Shown: piece by piece, positions 1 to 6,617 of the stretch
Position numbering within the stretch: the first letter of the stretch is position 1
Layout of the letters: the number at the start of each line of letters is the position of its first letter
Assembly: GCA_905215465.1 (NCBI GenBank)
Contig: CAJMPT010000039.1
Coordinates: 1 to 17,465, forward strand
DNA: 17,465 bases
Source: an uncultured bacterium
GTDB lineage: Bacteria; Actinomycetota; Coriobacteriia; Coriobacteriales; Atopobiaceae
Direction of reading: 5' to 3'
The notes under the pieces: generated by a model
Told to the model about the DNA's origin: nothing
What the model saw: the letters and a program-made list of their open reading frames with translations, nothing else
The model's database searches: none
Made by a program: the position numbers and the translations under genes

Positions 1-1
1 G

Positions 2-484
2 CTCCAGGCTCTTTTTGTCCGCCATCAGCTTCTGCAGCGCCGCCATATCGGTCATGAGGCCGAGGTCCACGCCCGCTACGTCTCCAAGGCCGAGCAGTAC
101 TCCAAGCTCCTCAACATCGAGGCCAACACCATGGTGTACATGGCCCGCTCCCTCTACCTGCCGGCCATCTCCGAGTACTCCGGCGACATCGCCACGAGCG
201 TTGCCACCAAGGCCGAGCTGGGTATTGAGGCCACGGCCGAGAAGGAGCTGGTCAAGACCCTGACCAACGGCATCAACGCCATCTACGAGGCCACGACCGA
301 CCTCGAGTCCAACAACGCCGACGCCCGCGCCGTCGAGGACCCGCAGGCCCAGTGTGACGCCTACCGCGACTCGGTCATCCCGAGCATGGAGCACCTGCGC
401 GCCTCCGTGGACGCCATGGAGAAGGTCTGCGGCGCCGACTACTGGCCCGTCCCCAGCTACAACAGCCTGCTCTTCTGGGTGTAG
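2..484 (+). CDS. glnN: Type III glutamine synthetase, C-terminal end (partial)
   Basis: This is the C-terminal part of a large (about 700-residue) type III glutamine synthetase, which makes glutamine from glutamate, ammonia and ATP in the cytosol. The reading frame is open from base 2 to the TAG at 482-484. The recognisable family sequence starts near base 57 (EAEVHARYVSKAEQ) and runs through the C-terminal helical domain (ARSLYLPAISEYSG) to the ending DYWPVPSYNSLLFWV, which matches the usual W-P-P-Y-LLF tail of the family. The catalytic domain lies outside the window. The first 17 or so codons (bases 2-52) do not read like this family, and those bases look more like protein on the minus strand; see findings. 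The family call is fairly sure, but the gene start is not visible. Confidence 0.85.
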   Translation, partial: LQALFVRHQLLQRRHIGHEAEVHARYVSKAEQYSKLLNIEANTMVYMARSLYLPAISEYSGDIATSVATKAELGIEATAEKELVKTLTNGINAIYEATTDLESNNADARAVEDPQAQCDAYRDSVIPSMEHLRASVDAMEKVCGADYWPVPSYNSLLFWV

Positions 485-522
485 CAGCTCCTGCCTGACG
501 GCCCCATAGCACGGCCCTCCCA

Positions 523-560
523 AACGGGCGGCGAGAAGCACGCGCTTCTCGCCGCCTGTT
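523..560 (+). terminator. Hairpin after glutamine synthetase
   Basis: A 13-bp perfect stem pairs 527-539 with 544-556 around the 4-base loop ACGC, and it can be extended outward to 523/560. The following bases are only modestly T-rich (TGTTGCTCGTT), so it is a probable but not textbook intrinsic terminator. It lies 40 bases after the stop codon. Confidence 0.6.
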
Positions 561-627
561 GCTCGTTAAGTCCCCTATGGGTATATTGGCTTTAGTAAAC
601 CAAGGCTAACTGCTAGGGGAGAAGACC

Positions 628-1023
628 ATGGGCCCAGCGGACATCGCGATCGTCGGCATCGTTGCGGTCATCGTCATCGTGGCGGTGGTGCGCCTGGTGG
701 GGACCACCAAGGGGACGCGCGACTGCTGCAGTGGCGCCAAGAAGGGAGCTTCCGGCGCCGCGGCCAAGAGCTATCCGGCCGTCGAGGTTGCCGACACGGA
801 CGAGTCACACTACCCGTATGCGGCCGAGCTCGAGGTGGGCGGCATGTCCTGCGAGCACTGCGTGTCCGCGGTGACCAACGCCCTTGACTCCCTAGACGGC
901 GTCTGGGCCACGGTGGAGCTTGCCGGGGGCCGCGCCCACGTGCGTTTCAAGCGGCCCGTCTCTCAGGACGCGTGTCGCGAGGTCATAGAGTCTGCCGGAT
1001 ACCGCCTGGTCTCGTATCGCTAG
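628..1023 (+). CDS. Membrane-anchored heavy-metal-binding (HMA) protein with FeoB-associated-like N-terminus
   Basis: This 131-residue protein has two parts. Residues 6-24 form one hydrophobic helix, followed by a short basic stretch and a Cys pair (C33, C34); this resembles the small Cys-rich membrane proteins found beside FeoB. Residues 65-130 are a heavy-metal-associated fold with the metal site GMSCEHC (C75, C78), as in copper chaperones and the N-termini of P-type ATPases. A good ribosome site (AGGGGAGAAG, 615-624) supports the ATG at 628. It probably binds Cu(I) or another soft metal at the membrane face. No transporter gene adjoins it, so its partner is unknown. The HMA call is firm; the N-terminal comparison is by appearance only. 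Its stop codon overlaps that of the convergent HAD gene. Confidence 0.8.
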   Translation: MGPADIAIVGIVAVIVIVAVVRLVGTTKGTRDCCSGAKKGASGAAAKSYPAVEVADTDESHYPYAAELEVGGMSCEHCVSAVTNALDSLDGVWATVELAGGRAHVRFKRPVSQDACREVIESAGYRLVSYR

Positions 1024-1742
1024 CAGCTGGCCACAATCTGCGGCAGCACGGGCGCGAGGTCGCTCATCCGCCCGCTCCAGACGGCGCGCTTGGGGTGGGC
1101 GTGGCCCACGTAGATGGTGCGCAGCCCGCACTCGGGATGGGCAAAGTCGCGGCGGGCGTCGTTTCCCACCATGAGGCACTCGTCGGGGGAGAGGCCGAGC
1201 TTGCCGCAGAACTCCTCGTAGTAACCTGCCCAGGGCTTGCAGCGCGTGCTGTTCTCGGCGCAGGAGATGAGGGCAAAGTCGCTCTCGTCAAAGCCCGCCC
1301 AGTGAAGGCGCGCCACGTCGCAGGCGTGCGAGACCACCGGGTTGGTGGCAAGGGCGCACACAAGGCCCAGGTCATGGACGCGGTCCACGGCGGCACGTGC
1401 CCCCGGCATGGGCTGGGCGCGCACCACACCAGAGCCCATCCGTGGCACCACGGTCTTCTCGTAGCATGAGATCATGTCTGCGATGACGAGGTCGTCAAGC
1501 GGGATGCCCGTCTGGTCAAAGACCACCTTGTTGATGAGCAGGGCGTTGGTCAGCCGGTCCCGACGGCCCTCGGCCTCGGCGGCAAGCCAGGCCCTCGCGT
1601 AGGCCGCCATGATGTTCACGCGCACCTTCCCGCTGGCGCGGCACAGAAGCCCCGAGGCCCCGTTTACGTAGCGGGCGAGAAACGCGGTGAGGTTGAGACT
1701 CAGGAGCGTGTCGTCCAAGTCAAAGAGCACGGCGCGAACCAC
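1020..1742 (-). CDS. HAD-superfamily hydrolase (probable phosphatase)
   Basis: This is a 240-residue cytosolic HAD hydrolase. The four family motifs are visible: motif I FDLDDTLL with nucleophile D8 and acid/base D10; motif II LATNP with T133; motif III lysine K169 (RCKPW); and motif IV VGNDARRD with D195 and D199. An alpha-helical cap lies between motifs I and II, as in subfamily I (YjjG / phosphoglycolate phosphatase type). The frame stays open far upstream, but the likely start is the GTG at 1740-1742, because AAAGGTGG lies 7 bases before it and motif I then sits at its usual place near residue 8. The substrate cannot be told. The gene converges with the HMA gene, and the two stop codons overlap by four bases (CTAG). 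Confidence 0.85.
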   Translation of the reverse strand: MVRAVLFDLDDTLLSLNLTAFLARYVNGASGLLCRASGKVRVNIMAAYARAWLAAEAEGRRDRLTNALLINKVVFDQTGIPLDDLVIADMISCYEKTVVPRMGSGVVRAQPMPGARAAVDRVHDLGLVCALATNPVVSHACDVARLHWAGFDESDFALISCAENSTRCKPWAGYYEEFCGKLGLSPDECLMVGNDARRDFAHPECGLRTIYVGHAHPKRAVWSGRMSDLAPVLPQIVASC

Positions 1743-1808
1743 GGGCGGGCCACCTTTCACAACATGCGAAGTACCTGCGAAGAAGGACAAAAAACACAAA
1801 AGCGAACC

Positions 1809-1838
1809 TTGAAAAGAACGCACCCATAACGTTACCCT
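1809..1838 (+). promoter_or_regulatory. Possible rpsA promoter
   Basis: In the 235-base gap before rpsA, TTGAAA (1809-1814) is followed after 18 bases by TACCCT (1833-1838), a plausible -35/-10 pair. The -10 box is weak. The rest of the gap (1743-1977) shows no gene; it would give an mRNA leader of about 130 bases with no clear structure that I could see. Confidence 0.3.
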
Positions 1839-1977
1839 AGAACGCGTGTGGGCATAGGGTCCGCACAAACGTATCTGTCGGCCCCCGAGAGCATGCAAGT
1901 TTCCGAGTAGACGCCACACGGCACTGCAGGCAGCGACCATGACGACCGGGGCCCCGTTGTTCGAAAGGGGTCCACCT

Positions 1978-3156
1978 TTGAGTGAGATTCAGAACTCGTC
2001 CATCTTTGCGTTGGATGACATTTCCGACGAGGAGATGAACAACCTCATCGACGGCACCGTCACCGACTTTGATGAGGGCGATCTTGTCACCGGCACCGTC
2101 GTCAAGATCGAGCGCGACGAGGTCCTGCTTGACATCGGCTACAAGTCCGAGGGCGTCATTCCTTCCCGCGAGCTCTCCATCCGCAAGGATGTCAACCCGG
2201 CTGACGTCGTTGCCATGAACGACGAGATCGAGGCTCTGGTTCTCCAGAAGGAGGACAAGGAGGGCCGTCTCGTCCTCTCCAAGAAGCGTGCCGAGTACGA
2301 GCGCGCCTGGAACGCCGTCGAGGAGAAGTTCAACTCCGGCGAGACCGTCGAGGGCGAGGTCATCGAGGTTGTCAAGGGCGGCCTGATCCTCGACATCGGC
2401 CTGCGCGGCTTCCTGCCCGCCTCCCTCGTCGACCTCCGTCGCGTCAAGGACCTCAACGCCTACATGGGCACCCGCATCGAGGCTCGCGTCATCGAGATGG
2501 ACCGCAACCGCAACAACGTTGTCCTCTCCCGCCGCGTCGTGCTCGAGGAGGCCCGCAAGGCCGAGCGTCAGGAGATCCTCTCCAAGCTCAAGGTCGGCAT
2601 GCGCCTCAAGGGCACCGTCTCCTCCATCGTGGACTTCGGCGCCTTCGTGGACCTCGGCGGTATCGACGGCCTGGTTCACATCTCCGAGCTCTCCTGGAAC
2701 CACGTCAACCACCCCTCCGAGGTCGTCAAGGTCGGCCAGGAGGTCGAGGTCCAGGTGCTCGACGTCGATCTGAATCGCGAGCGCATCTCCCTCGGTCTCA
2801 AGCAGACCACCGAGGATCCTTGGCGCACCCTCGTCAAGAAGTACCCCGTTGACGCCATCGTCGAGGGCAAGGTCACCAAGCTCGTCACCTTCGGCGCCTT
2901 CGTCGACCTTGGTGACGGCGTTGAGGGCCTGGTCCACATTTCCGAGATGGCCAAGCAGCACGTCGACCAGCCTTCCCAGGTCTGCACCGTGGGCGATACC
3001 GTCCAGGTGAAGGTCATGGAGATCGACCTCGACCGTCGTCGCATCTCCCTGTCCATGAAGGCCGCCGCCGAGACCCTCGGCACCGAGGTTGAGGTCAAGC
3101 CTCTCCCCGAGTCCGAGAAGCCGGCCGAGGCCGCCGAGGAGACCGTCGAGGAGTAA
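1978..3156 (+). CDS. rpsA: 30S ribosomal protein S1
   Basis: Ribosomal protein S1 binds mRNA on the 30S subunit and helps initiation on structured messages. The protein has four tandem S1 (OB-fold) RNA-binding domains, at about residues 34-103, 120-185, 206-275 and 291-361. Domains 3 and 4 carry the typical FGAFVDLG...GLVHISE signature. The tail (from about 370) is acidic, rich in Glu, Pro and Ala. Four domains and about 392 residues are usual for actinobacterial S1; six domains are seen in E. coli. I prefer the TTG start at 1978 (LSEIQNSSIF) because AAAGGGG lies at 1964-1970, 7 bases upstream. The in-frame ATG at 1939 has no good ribosome site and would add 13 residues. Its own terminator has been split by an insertion sequence. 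Confidence 0.93.
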   Translation: MSEIQNSSIFALDDISDEEMNNLIDGTVTDFDEGDLVTGTVVKIERDEVLLDIGYKSEGVIPSRELSIRKDVNPADVVAMNDEIEALVLQKEDKEGRLVLSKKRAEYERAWNAVEEKFNSGETVEGEVIEVVKGGLILDIGLRGFLPASLVDLRRVKDLNAYMGTRIEARVIEMDRNRNNVVLSRRVVLEEARKAERQEILSKLKVGMRLKGTVSSIVDFGAFVDLGGIDGLVHISELSWNHVNHPSEVVKVGQEVEVQVLDVDLNRERISLGLKQTTEDPWRTLVKKYPVDAIVEGKVTKLVTFGAFVDLGDGVEGLVHISEMAKQHVDQPSQVCTVGDTVQVKVMEIDLDRRRISLSMKAAAETLGTEVEVKPLPESEKPAEAAEETVEE

Positions 3157-3190
3157 CCTCCTTCAGGCTCCCAGCACCAAGCAGGTTCAA

Positions 3191-3204
3191 GGGCCGTCCC
3201 AATC
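3191..3204 (+). terminator. 5' half of the rpsA terminator (interrupted)
   Basis: GGGCCGTCCC (3191-3200) is the left arm of a hairpin whose right arm is now at 4640-4649, on the other side of the insertion sequence. It begins 34 bases after the rpsA stop. With the insertion and one ATC copy removed, the arms form a 10-bp stem (one G-U pair) with the 5-base loop AATCA and a six-T tail. Confidence 0.85.
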
Positions 3205-3228
3205 TGAACTGCGCCCCAAAACTTGGAC
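3205..3228 (+). repeat. IS left inverted repeat
   Basis: This end starts TGAACTGC and ends CTTGGAC; 19 of 24 bases match the other end. It lies just downstream of the transposase orfB stop. Confidence 0.88.
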
Positions 3229-3240
3229 GCATATATACGG

Positions 3241-4089
3241 CTAGGTCCCAAGGGCCTGATTCCGGAATTCCTCCGGGGTCAGGCCCTTCAGCCTGACCTG
3301 GCGCCTCCTCGTGTTCCAGTGGACCACGTAGGCGTCGAGGTCGGCCTTGAAGGACTCGAAGTCAGGCCACTCCCGGCCTCGGAAGAACTCGTCCTTCAGG
3401 TGCCCGAAGACCTGCTCGGTCGCCCCGTTGTCCAGGCAGTTGCCCTTCCTCGACATGCTCTGCACCACGTTCGCCGCCCTCAGGCGGCCCACCCACTCGT
3501 CGTGCTGGTACTGCCAGCCCATGTCGGAGTGCAGCACGGGCCTCGCGCCCGCGGGCACCTTCGGGAGCAGGCGGTCGAGCAGCTCGCCCTGCTGGGCGAG
3601 GTCGGGGTGCTGGGAGACCGACCAGGCCACGATCTCCTTGCTGCAGAAGTCGTACACCGGCGCGAAGTAGGCCTTCCCCCAGGGCTGCCTGAACTCGGTG
3701 ACGTCGGTGCCCATCTTCTGCCACGGGGCGTCGGCCCCGAAGTCGCGGCCGATGACGTTCTCGAAGGTCTCGCCGACGATCCCCCTGTAGGAGTTGTAGC
3801 GGTGGTAGTCGGTCTCGCGGCGGATGCCGCAGCGCAGCCCCATCTCCCCCATGACCTTGAGCACCGTCTTGTCGGCGACGCGCGCGCCGTCCACCGCCCG
3901 CAGCTCCATGGCCACCTGCCGGTGGCCCACGCCGTTGGGGAGCCTCCCGAAGATCTCGGCGACGCGGGCGCGCAGCTCGGGCCTGGTCGGGGCCTTGGGG
4001 TGCGCGAGGGCGTAGTAGTAGGTCGACCTCGGCAGCGACGCCGCCTCCAGCAGGTCGGCCAGGGGGTAGCGCCCCGAAAGCTCGCTCAC
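3241..4089 (-). CDS. IS3-family transposase, orfB (DDE integrase domain)
   Basis: This is the catalytic half of the transposase, 282 residues if read from the GTG at 4087-4089. Residues 30-70 form the helix-turn-helix 'HTH_21' region (RPELRARVAEIFGRLPNGVGHRQ). The rve/integrase core carries the DDE triad: D129 in MGTDVTEF, D189 in LHSDMGWQYQH and E225 in DNGATEQVFGH. The spacing of 35 between the last two is the IS3 hallmark. The frame is open upstream to a TAA inside the A-run at 4142-4147, so OrfB could be made as a fusion with OrfA or started on its own at the GTG. That GTG overlaps a TGA in another frame (GTGA). All catalytic residues are present, so the core looks intact. Fusion would need a +1 shift, not the usual -1; see findings. 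Confidence 0.9.
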   Translation of the reverse strand: MSELSGRYPLADLLEAASLPRSTYYYALAHPKAPTRPELRARVAEIFGRLPNGVGHRQVAMELRAVDGARVADKTVLKVMGEMGLRCGIRRETDYHRYNSYRGIVGETFENVIGRDFGADAPWQKMGTDVTEFRQPWGKAYFAPVYDFCSKEIVAWSVSQHPDLAQQGELLDRLLPKVPAGARPVLHSDMGWQYQHDEWVGRLRAANVVQSMSRKGNCLDNGATEQVFGHLKDEFFRGREWPDFESFKADLDAYVVHWNTRRRQVRLKGLTPEEFRNQALGT

Positions 4090-4135
4090 GGCCGCCGCCC
4101 GCTCCCGGGCGGCAAGCCGAGCTCCGCCTTCAGGG

Positions 4136-4576
4136 CTATCGATTTTTTAGGTACGCCACCTGGGCCTCGAGCCTGCGGACCTCGCGCTCGAGCTCCTGCT
4201 CGCGCGTCGCGGGCTCCCGGCGCGGCCTCCCCTTGGGCCTGGGCCTGAGGGCCTCCGCGCCGCCCTCGCGGTACAGCCTGCACCAGCTCTTGAGCGGCGA
4301 CTCGCTCGCCACCCCGAAGCGCCTCATCGCCTCGGGCCCGGGCATCCCTTCGTCGACCACGGCCCTCGCGGCCGCGACCTTGGTCTCGAAGTCGTATCTC
4401 GCGTGCGTGGCGCCCATGCTCAGCAGACCATCCCTCCCGACGGCTCGGTAAGTCCGGCTCCATTTTCGCACGGTCCCCTCGGGTATGCCCAGGCGTGCCG
4501 CGGCGGCTCCGCTGCCGAGCCCCCGGTCGAAGAGCCCGCAGGCCAGCTCCCTGACCGACCTCTCGTAGACAGTCAT
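4136..4576 (-). CDS. IS3-family transposase, orfA (DNA-binding helix-turn-helix)
   Basis: This 146-residue protein binds the IS ends. It contains two helix-turn-helix units, GSGAAAARLGIPEGTVRKWSR near residues 21-41 and GPEAMRRFGVASESPLKSWCR near 79-99. It then has a basic linker and a C-terminal leucine-zipper-like coiled coil (ELEREVRRLEAQVAYLK) typical of IS3 OrfA proteins, used for dimer formation. The ATG at 4574-4576 is preceded by GGGAGG at 7 bases. The gene ends at TAG just after a run of six A residues (minus strand), the place where IS3 elements normally shift frame into orfB. The gene appears whole. Confidence 0.88.
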   Translation of the reverse strand: MTVYERSVRELACGLFDRGLGSGAAAARLGIPEGTVRKWSRTYRAVGRDGLLSMGATHARYDFETKVAAARAVVDEGMPGPEAMRRFGVASESPLKSWCRLYREGGAEALRPRPKGRPRREPATREQELEREVRRLEAQVAYLKNR

Positions 4577-4611
4577 GGAAAAGCCTCCCATCTCTCGGAC
4601 TTTACTTTCCA

Positions 4612-4635
4612 GTCCAAGAAATGGGAGGCAGTTCA
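4612..4635 (-). repeat. IS right inverted repeat
   Basis: Read on the minus strand, this end starts TGAACTGC and finishes CTTGGAC, matching the left end at 19 of 24 bases. It lies upstream of orfA. ATC follows directly at 4636-4638, the second copy of the target duplication. Confidence 0.88.
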
Positions 4636-4655
4636 ATCAGGGGCGGCCCTTTTTT
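4636..4655 (+). terminator. 3' half of the rpsA terminator (interrupted)
   Basis: The right hairpin arm GGGGCGGCCC (4640-4649) is followed by six T residues (4650-4655). It pairs with 3191-3200 across the insertion sequence. Without the left arm close by it should no longer stop transcription, so rpsA transcripts could run through the IS. The rest of the gap to the transporter operon (4656-4857) contains no gene I can support and no promoter I would call. Confidence 0.85.
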
Positions 4656-4857
4656 GTGTCCAGACTTGCATGAACGGTGTGTTTTTCTCCCCAAAAGGTT
4701 TCCAACGCTTTGCTTTTGTTAAGCGAGGTTAAAAGACGCAGGCAGAACGGGAGCATCGCGGATACTACCTTGAGCCGGGGGATTCTCATACATGTGCTGT
4801 CCAACGGCCGCGCGAAAGGGATGCGCGTAAAATTGGGAGAAGAGAAAGGCAAGTCTA

Positions 4858-6489
4858 ATGGCTAACCTCACCCGCCGTAACTTCGTCAAGGGCGCCGCCG
4901 TTGCCGGCTCCGCCGCGACGATGCTCTCCATGGCCGCCTGCGGCTCCAGCTCCGACTCCTCCACCACCGACGGTGGCGAGAAGAAGAAGGTCCTGCGCTT
5001 CGGCCAGTCCAACGCCAAGCTCGGCCTGGACATGCAGAAGTCCACCAACTCCGGCTCCTCCTCCGTCTCCGACTGCGTCTTTGAGGCGCCGCTTCGCTGG
5101 ACCGAGGACAACGAGCTCGTTCCTTGCCTGCTGACCGAAATCCCGACCTTCGAGGACGACGGCGTCACCCTGCACTGCACCCTCAAGGAGGGCATCAAGT
5201 GCCACGACGGCTCAACGCTGACCGCCAACGACGTGAAGTTCACGTTCGAGCGCATGTTCAAGCCTGAGACCGTCGCCAAGTCCACCTATATGTACGACCT
5301 CATCAAGGGCGCCAAGGACATGCTCGCCGGCACCGCCACCGAGCTCGAGGGCCTCACCGTCGAGGACGACACCCACTTCACCTTTGTCCTCGAGTCCCCG
5401 ATGATCACCTTCATCAACAACCTGGGCATCAGCTACGCCCAGATCTACCCGCAGAAGGCCTGCGAGGAGGCTGGCGACCAGTGGGGCTGGGGCACCAACT
5501 GCGTCGGCACCGGCAAGTACAAGGTCGTCGAGAACGACGACACCACCGAGGTCAAGTTCGAGAAGTTCGCCGAGTACCACGACGGCGAGCCTGCCCTCGA
5601 TGAGATCGACATCATCTACTACGACGACAACAACACCAAGCTGATGGCCTTCAAGAACGGCGACATCGACTGGTGCGACGTCTCCACCGACATGCTGACC
5701 CAGTACTCCAACGACCCCGACGTCAAGGACTGCATCACCCTGTACAACACCCTGGGCGTCCACTTTGTGAACCTCAACCTCCAGAGCGACAACCTCAAGG
5801 ACGCCAAGGTCCGCGAGGCCCTGTCTTTGGCCATCGACCGCCAGGCCCTTATCGACAACACCCTGTCCGGCGCCGGCGAGCCCGCTGGCTGCTGGCTGGC
5901 CCCCGCCACCCCGGGCCACGATGACTCCGCCACCCTCGAGTACGACCCCGAGAAGGCCAAGCAGCTCCTGGCCGAGGCCGGCGTCTCCTCCCTCACCCTT
6001 AACTGCCCCATCCGCAAGGGCCTGTACGAGAAGTACATGACCGTCGTCCAGGACATGTGGGCTAAGATCGGCGTCACGCTGAACCTCAGCGTCGAGGACA
6101 CCGGCGTGTGGCAGTCCGACTGGGCCGCTGGCAACCTCGAGGTTACCGCCCTCGGCTGGTTCCCGCTCTACGCCGATGGCGACAACCACCTTTACACCTA
6201 CTTCTACAGCGAGAACGCCAAGGGCAAGTCCTCCTTCTACAACAACCCCGAGGTCGACAAGCTCCTGTCCGACGCCCGCGTCTCCCAGGACAAGGACGAG
6301 CGTGCCTCCCTGTACAAGCAGGCCGACCACATCATCTGCCACGAGGACTTTGCCACCATTCCTCTGTACTGGCCCAAGAACTCCTTCGCGGCTAAGAGCT
6401 ACGTCAAGAACGCCAAGGTCGGCAACCTCGTGTACCACATGTTCGACCTCGACATCGATACCTCTGACCCGAATTACCAGACCGCTTAG
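4858..6489 (+). CDS. dppA: Peptide ABC transporter substrate-binding lipoprotein (OppA/DppA type)
   Basis: This 543-residue extracytoplasmic binding protein (SBP_bac_5 family) captures di- or oligopeptides for import. The N-terminus has a twin-arginine motif (T5-R6-R7-N8-F9-V10-K11), a hydrophobic stretch and a lipobox-like MAAC with C28, then a Ser-rich linker. It therefore appears to be a lipoprotein exported folded by the Tat route. The mature part shows family features: an LTANDVKFTFERM-like segment, VREALSLAIDRQALI near residues 317-331, and the late IPLYWPKN region. AGAAAGG at 4843-4849 supports the ATG. It is the first gene of a five-gene transporter operon. The precise ligand (dipeptide, oligopeptide or other) cannot be settled from sequence; the symbol is by operon type. 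Confidence 0.88.
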   Translation: MANLTRRNFVKGAAVAGSAATMLSMAACGSSSDSSTTDGGEKKKVLRFGQSNAKLGLDMQKSTNSGSSSVSDCVFEAPLRWTEDNELVPCLLTEIPTFEDDGVTLHCTLKEGIKCHDGSTLTANDVKFTFERMFKPETVAKSTYMYDLIKGAKDMLAGTATELEGLTVEDDTHFTFVLESPMITFINNLGISYAQIYPQKACEEAGDQWGWGTNCVGTGKYKVVENDDTTEVKFEKFAEYHDGEPALDEIDIIYYDDNNTKLMAFKNGDIDWCDVSTDMLTQYSNDPDVKDCITLYNTLGVHFVNLNLQSDNLKDAKVREALSLAIDRQALIDNTLSGAGEPAGCWLAPATPGHDDSATLEYDPEKAKQLLAEAGVSSLTLNCPIRKGLYEKYMTVVQDMWAKIGVTLNLSVEDTGVWQSDWAAGNLEVTALGWFPLYADGDNHLYTYFYSENAKGKSSFYNNPEVDKLLSDARVSQDKDERASLYKQADHIICHEDFATIPLYWPKNSFAAKSYVKNAKVGNLVYHMFDLDIDTSDPNYQTA

Positions 6490-6511
6490 GGGTAGTCTAG
6501 ATAGCGTTGTC

Positions 6512-6567
6512 CGGGACGTCCCGACGCCGGTTTTTGGCTGTCGGGACGCCCCGTGTTTGAGGGGCGT
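6512..6567 (+). promoter_or_regulatory. Alternative hairpins between binding-protein and permease genes
   Basis: In the 128-base gap between dppA and dppB, three pairings are possible: a palindrome CGGGAC/GTCCCG (6512-6523); a stem pairing 6518-6528 with 6536-6547 (one bulged T, loop GGTTTTT); and ACGCCCC (6546-6552) with GGGGCGT (6561-6567). The first two share bases and exclude each other, and the third overlaps the second at its edge. Such structures often lower downstream expression or protect the upstream message, giving more binding protein than permease. No run of T follows, so it is not a strong terminator. Confidence 0.5.
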
Positions 6568-6617
6568 GGCGCAACGGGGGAGTGCGCGGACGCGTCACGT
6601 AAGAAAGGAGTAGGTGG

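Larger units (their letters stand above)
3205..4635 (-). mobile_element. IS3-family (IS150-like) insertion sequence, complete
   Basis: This is a 1431-bp element with transposase genes read on the minus strand. Its ends are inverted repeats that start TGAACTGC and finish CTTGGAC (24 bases, 19 identical), at 3205-3228 and 4612-4635. It is flanked on both sides by ATC (3202-3204 and 4636-4638), a 3-bp target duplication as expected for this family. Size, TG...CA ends and the orfA/orfB layout all agree with the IS150 group. It lies exactly in the loop of the rpsA terminator. The perfect flanking repeat suggests a simple and possibly recent insertion. Confidence 0.93.

Noticed and set aside
592..609. 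DtxR/IdeR-like operator (TTAG...CTAA) before the HMA gene
   Set aside because: Only the outer four bases on each side agree; the centre is not symmetric, so I would not call an operator.
1939..1977. ATG at 1939 as the rpsA start
   Set aside because: There is no ribosome site before it, and the extra 13 residues look unlike S1. The TTG at 1978 has AAAGGGG at good spacing.
3189..4651. 38-base IS inverted repeats reaching into GGGCCG...
   Set aside because: The outer 14 bases are the arms of the target terminator. The ATC duplication and the TG...CA ends place the true IS boundary at 3205 and 4635.
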